Of a stretch of DNA of 56,088 bases, positions 48,655 through 56,088 are shown in pieces; within the stretch, counting starts at the first letter, position 1, and the number at the start of each line of letters is the position of its first letter. The position numbers were made by a program, and so were the translations under genes. Below the pieces are notes generated by a model. The model worked only from the letters and a program-made list of their open reading frames with translations, did no database searches and had not been told where the DNA came from. This stretch comes from Candidatus Gagatemarchaeum stordalenia. Lineage in GTDB: Archaea > Thermoproteota > Nitrososphaeria > Nitrososphaerales > Gagatemarchaeaceae. The stretch covers positions 1-56,088 of the forward strand of contig PLUF01000080.1 in assembly GCA_003164815.1 (NCBI GenBank), written 5' to 3'.

Positions 48655-49233
48655 ATGGCCCGGACGAATATCTCGGTCGATCAGAACATCTTCGACGCAT
48701 TCTCAGTCGAAGCCGCTAGGCAGAACAAGACGCTCTTCGCGTTCGCCAACGAGTCGCTCTCCGTCCTCACTAAGGTCGCCTCCGAGGGTGGCAGTCCCTC
48801 TGACCTGTACAGCATGTGGCGCTCGATGACCCTCCTGAAGCAGTTCGACGTGATTACGCTCCCGGCAGACTTCGTCGACGACGTGACCGCCGAGCTCTAC
48901 GCCTCCCACAAGGAAGCCACCCTGAAGAGGTTCAGTGAAATAGGCAGCAGGTTCGTTACCGTGCTCAAGATCTTCGCCCCGGAACTGTTAGACCTCACGG
49001 GAGTCGAGAAGGACTTCAGGGGGCTCCTCCCGATCAAGCAGCTCGCCATCAAGGATCAGGGAAAGGGGACCTTCGAGATCGACGTCGTGGGGGCAGGGAG
49101 AAGAATCGAGTCCACAGAGTGCGCTCGCGAGTTCCTCATAGCGATCGTCAGGGGCTACGGCTACACGGTCACAAGACAGGAGACGAACATCGGGACCATA
49201 CGGTTGTGGGTCACCTCGAGGGGCCTTCCCTAG
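48655..49233 (+). CDS. Hypothetical protein with ribbon-helix-helix-like N-terminus
   Basis: This 192-residue protein begins with ARTNISVDQNIFDAFSVEAA, which resembles a short strand plus helix of ribbon-helix-helix proteins. The remaining 150 residues form an alpha-beta domain (TVLKIFAPELLDLTGVEKDF, ECAREFLIAIVRGYGYTVTR) that I recall from uncharacterised archaeal proteins. It may be a regulator. TATA-like GATAAATAG (48617-48625) gives a near-leaderless ATG. Confidence 0.6.
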   Translation: MARTNISVDQNIFDAFSVEAARQNKTLFAFANESLSVLTKVASEGGSPSDLYSMWRSMTLLKQFDVITLPADFVDDVTAELYASHKEATLKRFSEIGSRFVTVLKIFAPELLDLTGVEKDFRGLLPIKQLAIKDQGKGTFEIDVVGAGRRIESTECAREFLIAIVRGYGYTVTRQETNIGTIRLWVTSRGLP

Positions 49234-49275
49234 AATCGCCGACTCGCTTCAGATCAGGCCACTCGGCCTTGAGGT

Positions 49276-49370
49276 GATTTAAATTAATCGTAATAAATGA
49301 TTAATAATAATAAAAATGTATTATTATGGTAAGAACGGGAATTAGATAAAGAACAGAATTATATAACCAA
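49276..49370 (+). promoter_or_regulatory. AT-rich promoter island with hairpin upstream of OLD-like gene
   Basis: About 95 bases are strikingly AT-rich in an otherwise GC-rich window. They contain the perfect inverted repeat ATAATAATA-aaaatg-TATTATTAT (49304-49327) and a TATA box (AATTATATAACC, 49358-49369) placed 27 bases before the TTG at 49392. It may be a regulatory region brought in with the gene. Confidence 0.6.
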
Positions 49371-49391
49371 ACCCTAGTCGGGAGCGCAAGC

Positions 49392-51002
49392 TTGAAGATC
49401 TCCACATTCAAGGTCGACAATTATCGAAGTCTAAGGCAAGTATCACTCGACAAACTTGGCAACCTCAACCTCCTGATAGGGAAGAACAGCGGCGGAAAAT
49501 CGAACATCCTGGAAGCGATGAGCCTGTTCTTCTCCGAGTTCGAGCCGGTCAAGGGAACGACCACCGGGCTGAACGAGTACTTCTGGTACAAGGGGTCGAC
49601 AAAGCCTATCGCGTTCGAGGCCACATTAGAACTGGAAGGAGACCTGGTCCAAGGGCTCTCTGCGGAGGATCAGACCTTTCTTGGTACTGTCTTCGGCGAG
49701 GCCCTGCCGCCGACCCTGAAGATAACGCGCTCGCTGTTGAACGCGCAGGGCGCGTGGAAGACCGACAGCATCGTCTGGGGGACCACGACACTGGTCAAGG
49801 ATGATGTTCCTCAGCTCTCGCCCAATCTCAAGATAGACTCTCCGACCCTAGACCGGATCCTTCGCATCATCTCGGCGTTGGTCAAGAACAAGTACAGACT
49901 GGTAGGCACCAGCAGGGACGCGAAGGGCGGAGACAGATTCAGGACCACCCTTCTGGACGAAAACACCCAGAGCCGTCTGTGGACGCTCCAGCAGAGCACC
50001 TCAGCCCAGGACGAGGAGAGATACGGCGAGTTCGAGGGCGCGTTCTCCGATCTTACGTCCTTCCGCTTGGACCCGGCACAGGCCCGGCTCATGGTGAAGA
50101 AGGACAACAAACGGTTCCCCCTAGGCCTGGAGGGCGGCGGCACGCAGGGTACTGCCAACCTCCTCTTCACCGCGCTGGTGGAGAGCGACGACTCGACGAT
50201 CTTGGGCATCGAGGAACCGGAGAGCCACGGGCACCCCGGACTGCAGAGGAGACTCTGCCGTGAGATAGAGAAGATTGCCCTCGACAGGCAGGTCTTCATC
50301 ACGACACACTCCCCCGTCTTGGTTGACACCGTCCAGGGCGGCACGACCTGGCTCGTCGACTATTCCGACGGACAGACGCAGGTGGCGCGAGCCGACGAAT
50401 TCGAAGGAGTGCTCCGCGACCTCGGCGCAAGACCAGGCGATGTGCTCTTCAGTGACCGCGTCGTGTTCGTCGAACGAAGGTCAGAGAAGATCATCTTGGA
50501 GGCCTTTGCCCGCAAGTTGGGGATCGACCTATCCCACGTCTCGATAATCCCGGTCAGGGTGATGGGGAACTTACCGGTCACCCTGGACACAGTCCTCGTC
50601 TCCGCGAACAAGGTTGTGCCGACGTTCTTAATCCTGGGTACTGAAGCTACAGCACAGGCCGCACAGTTGGTCGATGGCAAGTCTATCCCCAAGGACCAGA
50701 TCCACGTCTGGAAGTCGGGCTCGATCGACGCATATTATCCCGTGGACACGCTGAGGGAGGCGCTGCAGGCGATCAGCACGCGCTACTCGTTCAACCTCAA
50801 CGTGAACAAGTACGTCCAAGAGGTTCAGGACGGAAAGGTCCACCCGAACGAGATCGACATCGGCGACAAGGTCAAGCAGCTCGAGTCGTCCTGGGAGATG
50901 ACGCTGGCGGTGGAGGTAGCGAAGGGCCTGGAGAAGAGCCAGTCAGAGCCGTCGACCGAGATAAGGGACACCCTGCTCGCGGCCACATCTCCGTCGGCCT
51001 GA
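49392..51002 (+). CDS. OLD-like AAA ATPase with degenerate TOPRIM domain
   Basis: This 536-residue protein has an ABC/AAA ATPase domain with Walker A GKNSGGKS (residues 30-37), Walker B LGIEEPESHGHPGLQ (about 271-285) and TTHSP (about 305). A TOPRIM-like region follows from about 355: VVFVERRSEKIILEAFARKL, then FLILGTEATAQ. The expected glycine after the TOPRIM Glu and the DxD aspartates (here LGTE) are missing, so nuclease activity is doubtful. OLD proteins act in phage defence and DNA repair. TTG start at leaderless spacing from an AT-rich promoter; possible transfer. Confidence 0.85.
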   Translation: MKISTFKVDNYRSLRQVSLDKLGNLNLLIGKNSGGKSNILEAMSLFFSEFEPVKGTTTGLNEYFWYKGSTKPIAFEATLELEGDLVQGLSAEDQTFLGTVFGEALPPTLKITRSLLNAQGAWKTDSIVWGTTTLVKDDVPQLSPNLKIDSPTLDRILRIISALVKNKYRLVGTSRDAKGGDRFRTTLLDENTQSRLWTLQQSTSAQDEERYGEFEGAFSDLTSFRLDPAQARLMVKKDNKRFPLGLEGGGTQGTANLLFTALVESDDSTILGIEEPESHGHPGLQRRLCREIEKIALDRQVFITTHSPVLVDTVQGGTTWLVDYSDGQTQVARADEFEGVLRDLGARPGDVLFSDRVVFVERRSEKIILEAFARKLGIDLSHVSIIPVRVMGNLPVTLDTVLVSANKVVPTFLILGTEATAQAAQLVDGKSIPKDQIHVWKSGSIDAYYPVDTLREALQAISTRYSFNLNVNKYVQEVQDGKVHPNEIDIGDKVKQLESSWEMTLAVEVAKGLEKSQSEPSTEIRDTLLAATSPSA

Positions 51003-51073
51003 ACTACACCTTACCCGGCGGGCCGGGTGAGCAGTTATATGCCGTACCCGCCGCGAAACGGCGTCAGATTACC

Positions 51074-52042
51074 TTGGCCGTCCTCATAACCGGAGGTACC
51101 GGACAGATCGGGAGCTTCCTCTGCCAGAGCCTGCTGCGCTCCGACGAGGAGGTGATAATCTACGACGTCAAGCCGAACATGGAAAACATCAAGGGCTTCA
51201 AGGACCGCGTCAGGCTCGTCGAGGGGGACATACTCGACAGGAACCAGATGTTGGAGACCATCCGCAAGTACGGGGTCAAGACCGTCTACCACCTGGCGGC
51301 GGTCGTGGTCATCGAGTCGCGAGAGAACCCGGTCAAATCCGCCAGCGTGAACTGTCTGGGCACCGCCAACGTCTTCGAGGCCTGCAGCCTCGCGGACGTC
51401 GAGAGGGTGGTTTTCACGAGCTCCTCGGCGGTGATCGGAAGGCCCGACAGCTACCAGAAGAGCGTGGTGACCGAGGACGACGTCCCGCACTGCCCGCCCG
51501 ACCCCTATTCTGCCACCAAGATCATGAACGAGGTCTTTGGCCAGCACTACTACAGCAGGTTCGGCCTGAAGACCCTCTGCCTGAGGATCTCGGCCGGCTG
51601 GGGTCCCGGGAGATACGTCGGGTTCACAGGCGTCTTCAACGACATGATCCGCAAGCTCGCCCGCGGAGAGCCTGCCTCGCTCCCCCAGGACTTCGCCTAT
51701 GCGAAGGCACCACTGCGGTGGGTCTACGTAGAGGAACTCGGAGACTGCCTCGCCTTCGCGGGAAGGGTCGACGAGGCCAAGATCCGGAGGAGGCTCTACA
51801 ACGTGGGCACGAGGCGCCCTTTCACTCCCGTCGAGTTCGTCGCCACGCTCAAACAGATACTCCCCGAGGCCAAGCTTCAGGCGGAATGGCGCGACAAGCC
51901 CACGGAAAGCGCCCTCAACGTGGCAGGACCGTCCGGACTCGACTTTGATTGCACGAGGTTCTACGACGAGCTGGGATACAAGGAGACGCTAGGCCTCAAG
52001 GAATCGCTGGAGCGGGCGATCGCATTCGAGCGGGCCGCCTAG
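51074..52042 (+). CDS. NAD-dependent epimerase/dehydratase
   Basis: This 322-residue extended SDR has the NAD motif GGTGQIG near residue 7, DILDRNQMLETIR, HLAAVV, SSSAVIG with the catalytic Ser and PYSATKIMNE with the Tyr-x3-Lys pair. Its closest type is UDP-glucose 4-epimerase or a related nucleotide-sugar enzyme. The sugar is unknown; no glycosyltransferase is adjacent. TTG 51074 follows TATA-like GTTATATGCC (51033-51042). Confidence 0.9.
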   Translation: MAVLITGGTGQIGSFLCQSLLRSDEEVIIYDVKPNMENIKGFKDRVRLVEGDILDRNQMLETIRKYGVKTVYHLAAVVVIESRENPVKSASVNCLGTANVFEACSLADVERVVFTSSSAVIGRPDSYQKSVVTEDDVPHCPPDPYSATKIMNEVFGQHYYSRFGLKTLCLRISAGWGPGRYVGFTGVFNDMIRKLARGEPASLPQDFAYAKAPLRWVYVEELGDCLAFAGRVDEAKIRRRLYNVGTRRPFTPVEFVATLKQILPEAKLQAEWRDKPTESALNVAGPSGLDFDCTRFYDELGYKETLGLKESLERAIAFERAA

Positions 52043-52216
52043 GGCGTCGTATCACTCCCCAAAATAACAGGGTGATGAGTCTCTATGGCCTCTCTCGTTC
52101 CTCCCTTGTCTTGAGCCGACAGGGACAGCCCGAATCTCCGGCTAGGGCGTGATTCACCATAGACTGGTTTATCTCTCCCCCTTTCGACGATTCTCCAGGA
52201 GAACCCGAGGCTCAGA

Positions 52217-54055
52217 TTGGCTAGCGAAGAACCAGGCATCAGCCCCTCTCTGAAGCCAGCCTTCATCGGGGCGCCGGCCAAGACGGGAACGAGACCGAAC
52301 CTCCCGATCTTCTCCATCATCGATTCCATAGACTTCACGGACCACTTCGTCATAGTCGGCGACGTCGGGACCGGGAAGAGCACGGTGACCCCGATCCATG
52401 AGTTCGAGGTCTACAAGAGGGCCAGGCAGATCGTGATCCGCGAGCCGTCGAGGGCCGCGTGCAACGCCCTCTACTATTCGCTCCAGGCCCTCCATCCCGA
52501 GGTGAAGGAAGAGCTGGCGGTGATCACCAAGGACACCAAGATCAACATCGACGGGCGGATCAAGATAGTCACCGACGGCGTCCTGCTCAGAATGCTCGCC
52601 GAGGACTCGATCTTCGATTCCTCGATCTACTTCGACGAGAGCCACCAGATGTCCTCCCAGCTGGAGCTGTGCATGTCCCTCGCCAAGAGGGAGGAAGCCA
52701 GGGCGCGGAACCTCTTCAGGGTCATGAGCGCCACGATAGACCCGAAGGAGTTCCTCTCGTTCCTGGGAATTTCCAAGCTCTACACGCTGAGCGGCCGCAT
52801 GTATCCCGTCTCGCTGGAGGTGGAGCTCGCGGAGGACTTCGAGGAGATGCAGAGAATCCTGTCGCTCTACCTCTTCCAGCAGCCCCCGGACGAGTCCTGG
52901 CTGGTCTTCCTTCCCACGCGGCGCCTCGTGGAGAAGTACGCCGGGAGCTACAGGGGGACCTTCATCCACGGCGGCCTGGTGGGCTCGGAGATCAACAAGA
53001 TTCAGGAGAGGGCCGAGCGCGACAAGAACCTGAGGATATTCGCGACGAACGTCATAGCCTCCTCGGTGAACATCTACGTCGACAACGTGCTGATCCTCAA
53101 CGAAGTGATTGACGGCAAGGACAAGCTCGGGGAGAAGTCCCTCCACTACAAGAAGGTAGACAACAACACGTTGCTGCAGATGATAGGCAGGATAGGCCGC
53201 TTCAAGCCCGGCCGCGCCGTGATCATCTCTGACACGCAGATTCCCAAGAAGATCGATCCCGTGCCCGTGCGCAAGGCCCTCGAGACCGAGACGCCGTTCG
53301 ACCTGGTCCTCCTGATGTCGAAGTACGGCCTCAAGCTCGGGGAGCTCGAGTTCATGTCGAAGGTGGACCCCCGCGAGGTCGCCTTCGCGGAGAACTGGCT
53401 GATCGAGATTGGGGCGATAGACCGGCACACGCGCAAGATCACCTGGAAGGGGCTGCTGATGAGCGAGATCCCCTACGACCCGGACTTCGCGCACATGATA
53501 TCCAGTGCCATCATCTCTGACGATTACGAGATGGCCAGGTACCTGCTGGCCAGCGGCTCGTTCGGCGACTCGCTCAACCACGCCTACAAGACGGAGCTGG
53601 AGGGCGTCGCCCGCGAGTTCCTTTACGGGTACGACAGGTCCAACGAGCTAAACATCAAGGCGAACCTCCTCAAGGGCTACTCGAACAACGCGGACGGAGC
53701 CTTCACCGCGAGGCTCGTGGCGAACGGGATCTTCCCGGGTTTCGTGGAGGAGGCCTGGAAGAACTACCAGGCCGCGAGGGACGCCTTGAACGACCTTCTC
53801 CTCTCCTCGGAGAAGGAACCCATACCGGAGAAGGTGGTGGCGGACCTCTACGTCTTCAAGCTCAGGCCGTACCTGGAAGACTGCCTCTCGTTCGAGAAGT
53901 TCGGCCTGCACGAGAAGAACGAGCACAACCTGCGCGACATGATCATCGAGGGGTCGTTCTTCGCCAGGTCGCTGACGATAAACTACAGGCGCATCCTCTT
54001 CGACATCATCGCGATGAACCCCCCGAAGAAGCACCGCCACGGAAGAAGGCGCTGA
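52217..54055 (+). CDS. DEAH-type (HrpA/HrpB-like) helicase
   Basis: This 612-residue superfamily 2 helicase has Walker A GDVGTGKST (about residues 48-56), the DEAH motif as DESH (about 139-142), motif III MSATID (about 170) and motif VI LLQMIGRIGRFKPG (about 318-331), followed by an HA2/ratchet-like helical C-terminal half. Family members unwind RNA; bacterial HrpB is in cell-wall and mRNA pathways. The C-terminus ends very basic (KKHRHGRRR). A TTG start is used; TATA-like GGTTTATCTC lies about 50 bases upstream. Confidence 0.85.
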   Translation: MASEEPGISPSLKPAFIGAPAKTGTRPNLPIFSIIDSIDFTDHFVIVGDVGTGKSTVTPIHEFEVYKRARQIVIREPSRAACNALYYSLQALHPEVKEELAVITKDTKINIDGRIKIVTDGVLLRMLAEDSIFDSSIYFDESHQMSSQLELCMSLAKREEARARNLFRVMSATIDPKEFLSFLGISKLYTLSGRMYPVSLEVELAEDFEEMQRILSLYLFQQPPDESWLVFLPTRRLVEKYAGSYRGTFIHGGLVGSEINKIQERAERDKNLRIFATNVIASSVNIYVDNVLILNEVIDGKDKLGEKSLHYKKVDNNTLLQMIGRIGRFKPGRAVIISDTQIPKKIDPVPVRKALETETPFDLVLLMSKYGLKLGELEFMSKVDPREVAFAENWLIEIGAIDRHTRKITWKGLLMSEIPYDPDFAHMISSAIISDDYEMARYLLASGSFGDSLNHAYKTELEGVAREFLYGYDRSNELNIKANLLKGYSNNADGAFTARLVANGIFPGFVEEAWKNYQAARDALNDLLLSSEKEPIPEKVVADLYVFKLRPYLEDCLSFEKFGLHEKNEHNLRDMIIEGSFFARSLTINYRRILFDIIAMNPPKKHRHGRRR

Positions 54056-54130
54056 TTGACGTCGCCGGCGGCCTGAGACCCAATTCCCTTGACGAATAAA
54101 TAAATATCGCGTGAGAAACCGACCCGATTC

Positions 54131-54973
54131 ATGAAGACGACTGTCGGAAGGCCGATCCAGGTAGGAGACGTGCTCTCGAGGGGTGTGGACCTCATTAGGA
54201 AGAACCCCGAGCTCATGATTCCGCAGGCGATAGTCCTGGTCCTCTCTCTCGCCACGGACGCCGTGGGCGCGTCCACCCTGAGCCTCATCAGAATCGCCCT
54301 GTCGATAGTCACGGGCGTGGTCTCTATCATAGTCCTCGGAACCTATCCATCCATGGTGCAGGCCGTGCTCGGCGGCGGCCATATCTCCGTGACCGATTCG
54401 ATGGGGAAGGCCTACCATAGGTTCTGGACGCTTCTCTTCGCGGGCATCCTGATAGGCATCATCGTGGCTCTCGGATTGGTCGCGTTGATAGTTCCTGGAA
54501 TCATATTCATCACCTGGTACATCTACTTTGTCCCCGCGATAATGCTGGAGGACAAGGGAGTCATCGCGGGCATGGGCGCGAGCAAGGCCTTCGGCCGCGA
54601 CAAGAAGTGGAGCACCTTCAGCATAGGGATAGTCCTCGCGATCGTCACTCTGGTCGCCTATGCCATCGGCGCCGCGATTGGTCTGTCGTCAGCGCTGGCC
54701 GGGCAGGTCGTGTACTCGTTCCTCTCGGTTCCGCTGGAAGCCTGGGTAGCTGTGTGCATCGCGTACACGTACATCACATACGGGCCGTCATCCGTCCCCC
54801 AGACGACTGAGATTCTGGGCTATGCAATACCGCCTCCCTCCCCGATTCAGGGCCAGCCTCCCACGATTATTCCTCCGTCCACTAACGCTCCACAGAAGAA
54901 TTTCTGCAGGAACTGTGGTTCGCCCATCCAGCCTGACTCCAAGTTCTGCAGTAACTGCGGGACCGTCCTGTGA
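54131..54973 (+). CDS. Multi-pass membrane protein with C-terminal zinc ribbon
   Basis: This 280-residue protein has five to six membrane segments (about residues 30-230: AIVLVLSLATDAVGASTLSL, LLFAGILIGIIVALGLVALI, IVLAIVTLVAYAIGAAIGLS), a Pro-rich linker and a zinc ribbon FCRNCGSPIQPDSKFCSNCG at 256-275. It resembles archaeal DUF7544-like or YciC-like membrane proteins without assigned function. The same membrane plus ribbon design occurs in the giant surface protein. TATA-like AATAAATAAATA (54096-54107) gives a leaderless ATG. Confidence 0.78.
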   Translation: MKTTVGRPIQVGDVLSRGVDLIRKNPELMIPQAIVLVLSLATDAVGASTLSLIRIALSIVTGVVSIIVLGTYPSMVQAVLGGGHISVTDSMGKAYHRFWTLLFAGILIGIIVALGLVALIVPGIIFITWYIYFVPAIMLEDKGVIAGMGASKAFGRDKKWSTFSIGIVLAIVTLVAYAIGAAIGLSSALAGQVVYSFLSVPLEAWVAVCIAYTYITYGPSSVPQTTEILGYAIPPPSPIQGQPPTIIPPSTNAPQKNFCRNCGSPIQPDSKFCSNCGTVL

Positions 54974-55065
54974 TGAGCCCGCATCATTAGGCAAATTAGG
55001 TTGATCCGAACGTCATGGGAGACCCGGTGTCAAGGAAGATCGTAAGAGGCCCCGCGGACCATTAC

Positions 55066-55281
55066 TCAGACGCGCGGGTCCTCGCGTGCTTTGCGCCTCC
55101 GGGCCAGGTGCAGCTCCATCGCGACGAGCCCCGCTATCACAACGACGGTCGGGGCCACGAACGCCAGCGTCAGGTCTAGGTCGAAGCCGACCTCTGTGAG
55201 GATCACATAGTAGAGTCCCCAGACGAACGCGAGGACTATCCCGGCCGCGAAGATGACGACATTCCTTATGCGGGCCGACAA
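55066..55281 (-). CDS. Small two-helix membrane protein
   Basis: This 71-residue protein has two membrane segments (VVIFAAGIVLAFVWGLYYVI and LAFVAPTVVVIAGLVAMELH) and a basic cytosolic tail (LARRRKAREDPRV). No family is recognised. It follows the metallo-hydrolase gene on the same strand after a 52-base gap. Confidence 0.6.
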   Translation of the reverse strand: MSARIRNVVIFAAGIVLAFVWGLYYVILTEVGFDLDLTLAFVAPTVVVIAGLVAMELHLARRRKAREDPRV

Positions 55282-55333
55282 CGGTCTGCGAGAAGACGCA
55301 GCGCCGGTTTTAAGATTCGCGTGGCCGCGTGGT

Positions 55334-56023
55334 TCACTTGAAGCCGTTGGCGATGAACGTCCTCAGCTTGGTGGCCGCGTCCTCCTCGATCGGCTTCCCG
55401 TGTCCAGGAAGGAGCATCGCGAACTCCAGCTTCGATATCTTCTCGGTGGAGCGCCTGACCTCGTTCATGTCCGTGCTCATGTTCGGGGAGGCGAGCTTCA
55501 GGTTGCCCGAGCCGTCGGTCCTGAGCAGGTCTCCAACGAAGATCGCCTCGCTGGGCTTGTAGACGGAGATGCTCCCGTCGGTGTGCCCCGGGGTGTGGAG
55601 GATGGAGAGGGGACCTACCGGATCCCCGTCCTTCAGCGCAAGGTCTGGCTTCACCCGCTCGACCTTCATGAACGCTCCAAAGAGACCGATCATCACTCCC
55701 CCGAGACCGCTGGCCTCCTTGAGCTTCTGCTCCCCCGAGAGCCTCGGGGCATCGAGCTCGCCGATGGCCAGCTTGGCGCCCGTGAGGCGCTTCAGCTCGG
55801 CCGCGCTTCCGGAATGGTCTGCGTCCGGATGGGTGAGGATGATGTAGGAGATGTCGGCCGGCTTCTTCCCCATGCTGGCCAGGTACGCCAGCACCTTCGC
55901 TTCCTTGCCGGGCGTCCCCGTGTCGATTAGGATCAGGCCCTGGCCGTCGGTCTCCACAAGGTAGGCGTTCGAGAATCCCATCTCCGGAATCTGATGCACC
56001 CCGTGACCTTGAGCTGTCTTCAT
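55334..56023 (-). CDS. Metallo-beta-lactamase-fold hydrolase
   Basis: This 229-residue protein has the metal-binding motif THPDADHSG (the HxHxDH variant with Asp at the second position), the downstream His in LHTPGHTDGS, an Asp in FVGDLLRTDG and a final His in LLPGHGKPI. Members include glyoxalase II-like thioesterases and lactonases. The substrate is unknown. A minus-strand TATA-like AAAGTATTTC at 56050-56059 gives a leaderless ATG at 56023. Confidence 0.9.
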   Translation of the reverse strand: MKTAQGHGVHQIPEMGFSNAYLVETDGQGLILIDTGTPGKEAKVLAYLASMGKKPADISYIILTHPDADHSGSAAELKRLTGAKLAIGELDAPRLSGEQKLKEASGLGGVMIGLFGAFMKVERVKPDLALKDGDPVGPLSILHTPGHTDGSISVYKPSEAIFVGDLLRTDGSGNLKLASPNMSTDMNEVRRSTEKISKLEFAMLLPGHGKPIEEDAATKLRTFIANGFK

Positions 56024-56088
56024 ACCGGACGGAACCCCGTCGGGGCTCTTCGAAATACTTTGCGACCTCCCTGCAACTTCGTCCTTTC

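Noticed and set aside
52169-53581. 470-codon open frame on the minus strand opposite the helicase gene
   Set aside because: It mirrors the helicase, which has all SF2 motifs; the antisense translation is low-complexity and rich in Val, Leu, Arg and Gly from high-GC third positions.

Overview
The window is a GC-rich (roughly 60 percent) archaeal segment. The archaeal call rests on TATA-like boxes placed about 27 bases before most start codons (leaderless mRNAs, many with TTG or GTG starts), a bacterio-opsin-activator type HTH regulator, F420-type enzymes, VapBC and HicBA modules and many zinc-ribbon-tagged proteins. Gene content suits an uncultured soil or sediment member of the Nitrososphaerota/Thaumarchaeota side of the archaea, but no ribosomal marker is present, so the phylum is only a guess. 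The first 13 bases match part of the phage T3 promoter used in cloning vectors, so the left edge may be vector-derived. I saw no rRNA, no convincing tRNA, no insertion sequence and no CRISPR array.

Bases 1-19,000 are an accessory-looking stretch of short independent modules: VapBC, a tandem SagB-like nitroreductase, a nitroreductase, a YdeI-like protein, a GerW/DUF2953 operon, HicBA, a pyridoxamine-phosphate-oxidase-like protein, acetyltransferase, RidA, micro-zinc-finger, methyltransferase plus RAM protein, RusA-like nuclease, HapK-like, LLM flavoenzyme, redoxin, MFS plus 2-hydroxyacid dehydrogenase, SfsA and a second VapBC. Almost every module is followed on its right side by one copy of an approximately 38-bp repeat, always in the same orientation whatever the strand of the genes. 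I count 12 clear and 4 degenerate copies, and essentially none in the next 37 kb. This repeat-delimited array is the most unusual thing in the window. Three genes here are decayed or interrupted: a frameshift plus TGA at 8.4-8.8 kb, an in-frame TGA in the redoxin, and a conserved small ORF with no start codon at 17.9 kb.

Bases 19,000-38,000 hold redox enzymes (deazaflavin oxidoreductase, aldo-keto reductase, SDR), a 1,315-residue surface protein with two repeat families and an intracellular zinc ribbon, a SET-domain protein, an HTH-10 regulator divergent from a drug-efflux MFS pump, a LigB-type dioxygenase divergent from a degenerate Nudix protein, an alpha/beta hydrolase with operator-like palindromes, a PH-like zinc-ribbon protein, a beta-lactamase-like hydrolase, a regulator plus membrane-protein pair, a Rieske plus four-histidine cytochrome b-like pair, DedA and GtrA.

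Bases 38,000-56,088 hold a Cas4-like nuclease, a zinc-ribbon M48 protease, a histone-deacetylase-fold enzyme, an LLM protein, TrmO, a SelA-like PLP protein, GNAT, zinc-ribbon Nudix, gamma-glutamylcyclotransferase-like, HtrA protease, a second regulator plus membrane-protein pair, an OLD-like ATPase behind an AT-rich promoter island, a sugar-nucleotide epimerase, a DEAH-type helicase, a membrane protein with zinc ribbon and a metallo-beta-lactamase-fold hydrolase. Most genes are monocistronic; the likely operons are the overlapping pairs named in the entries.
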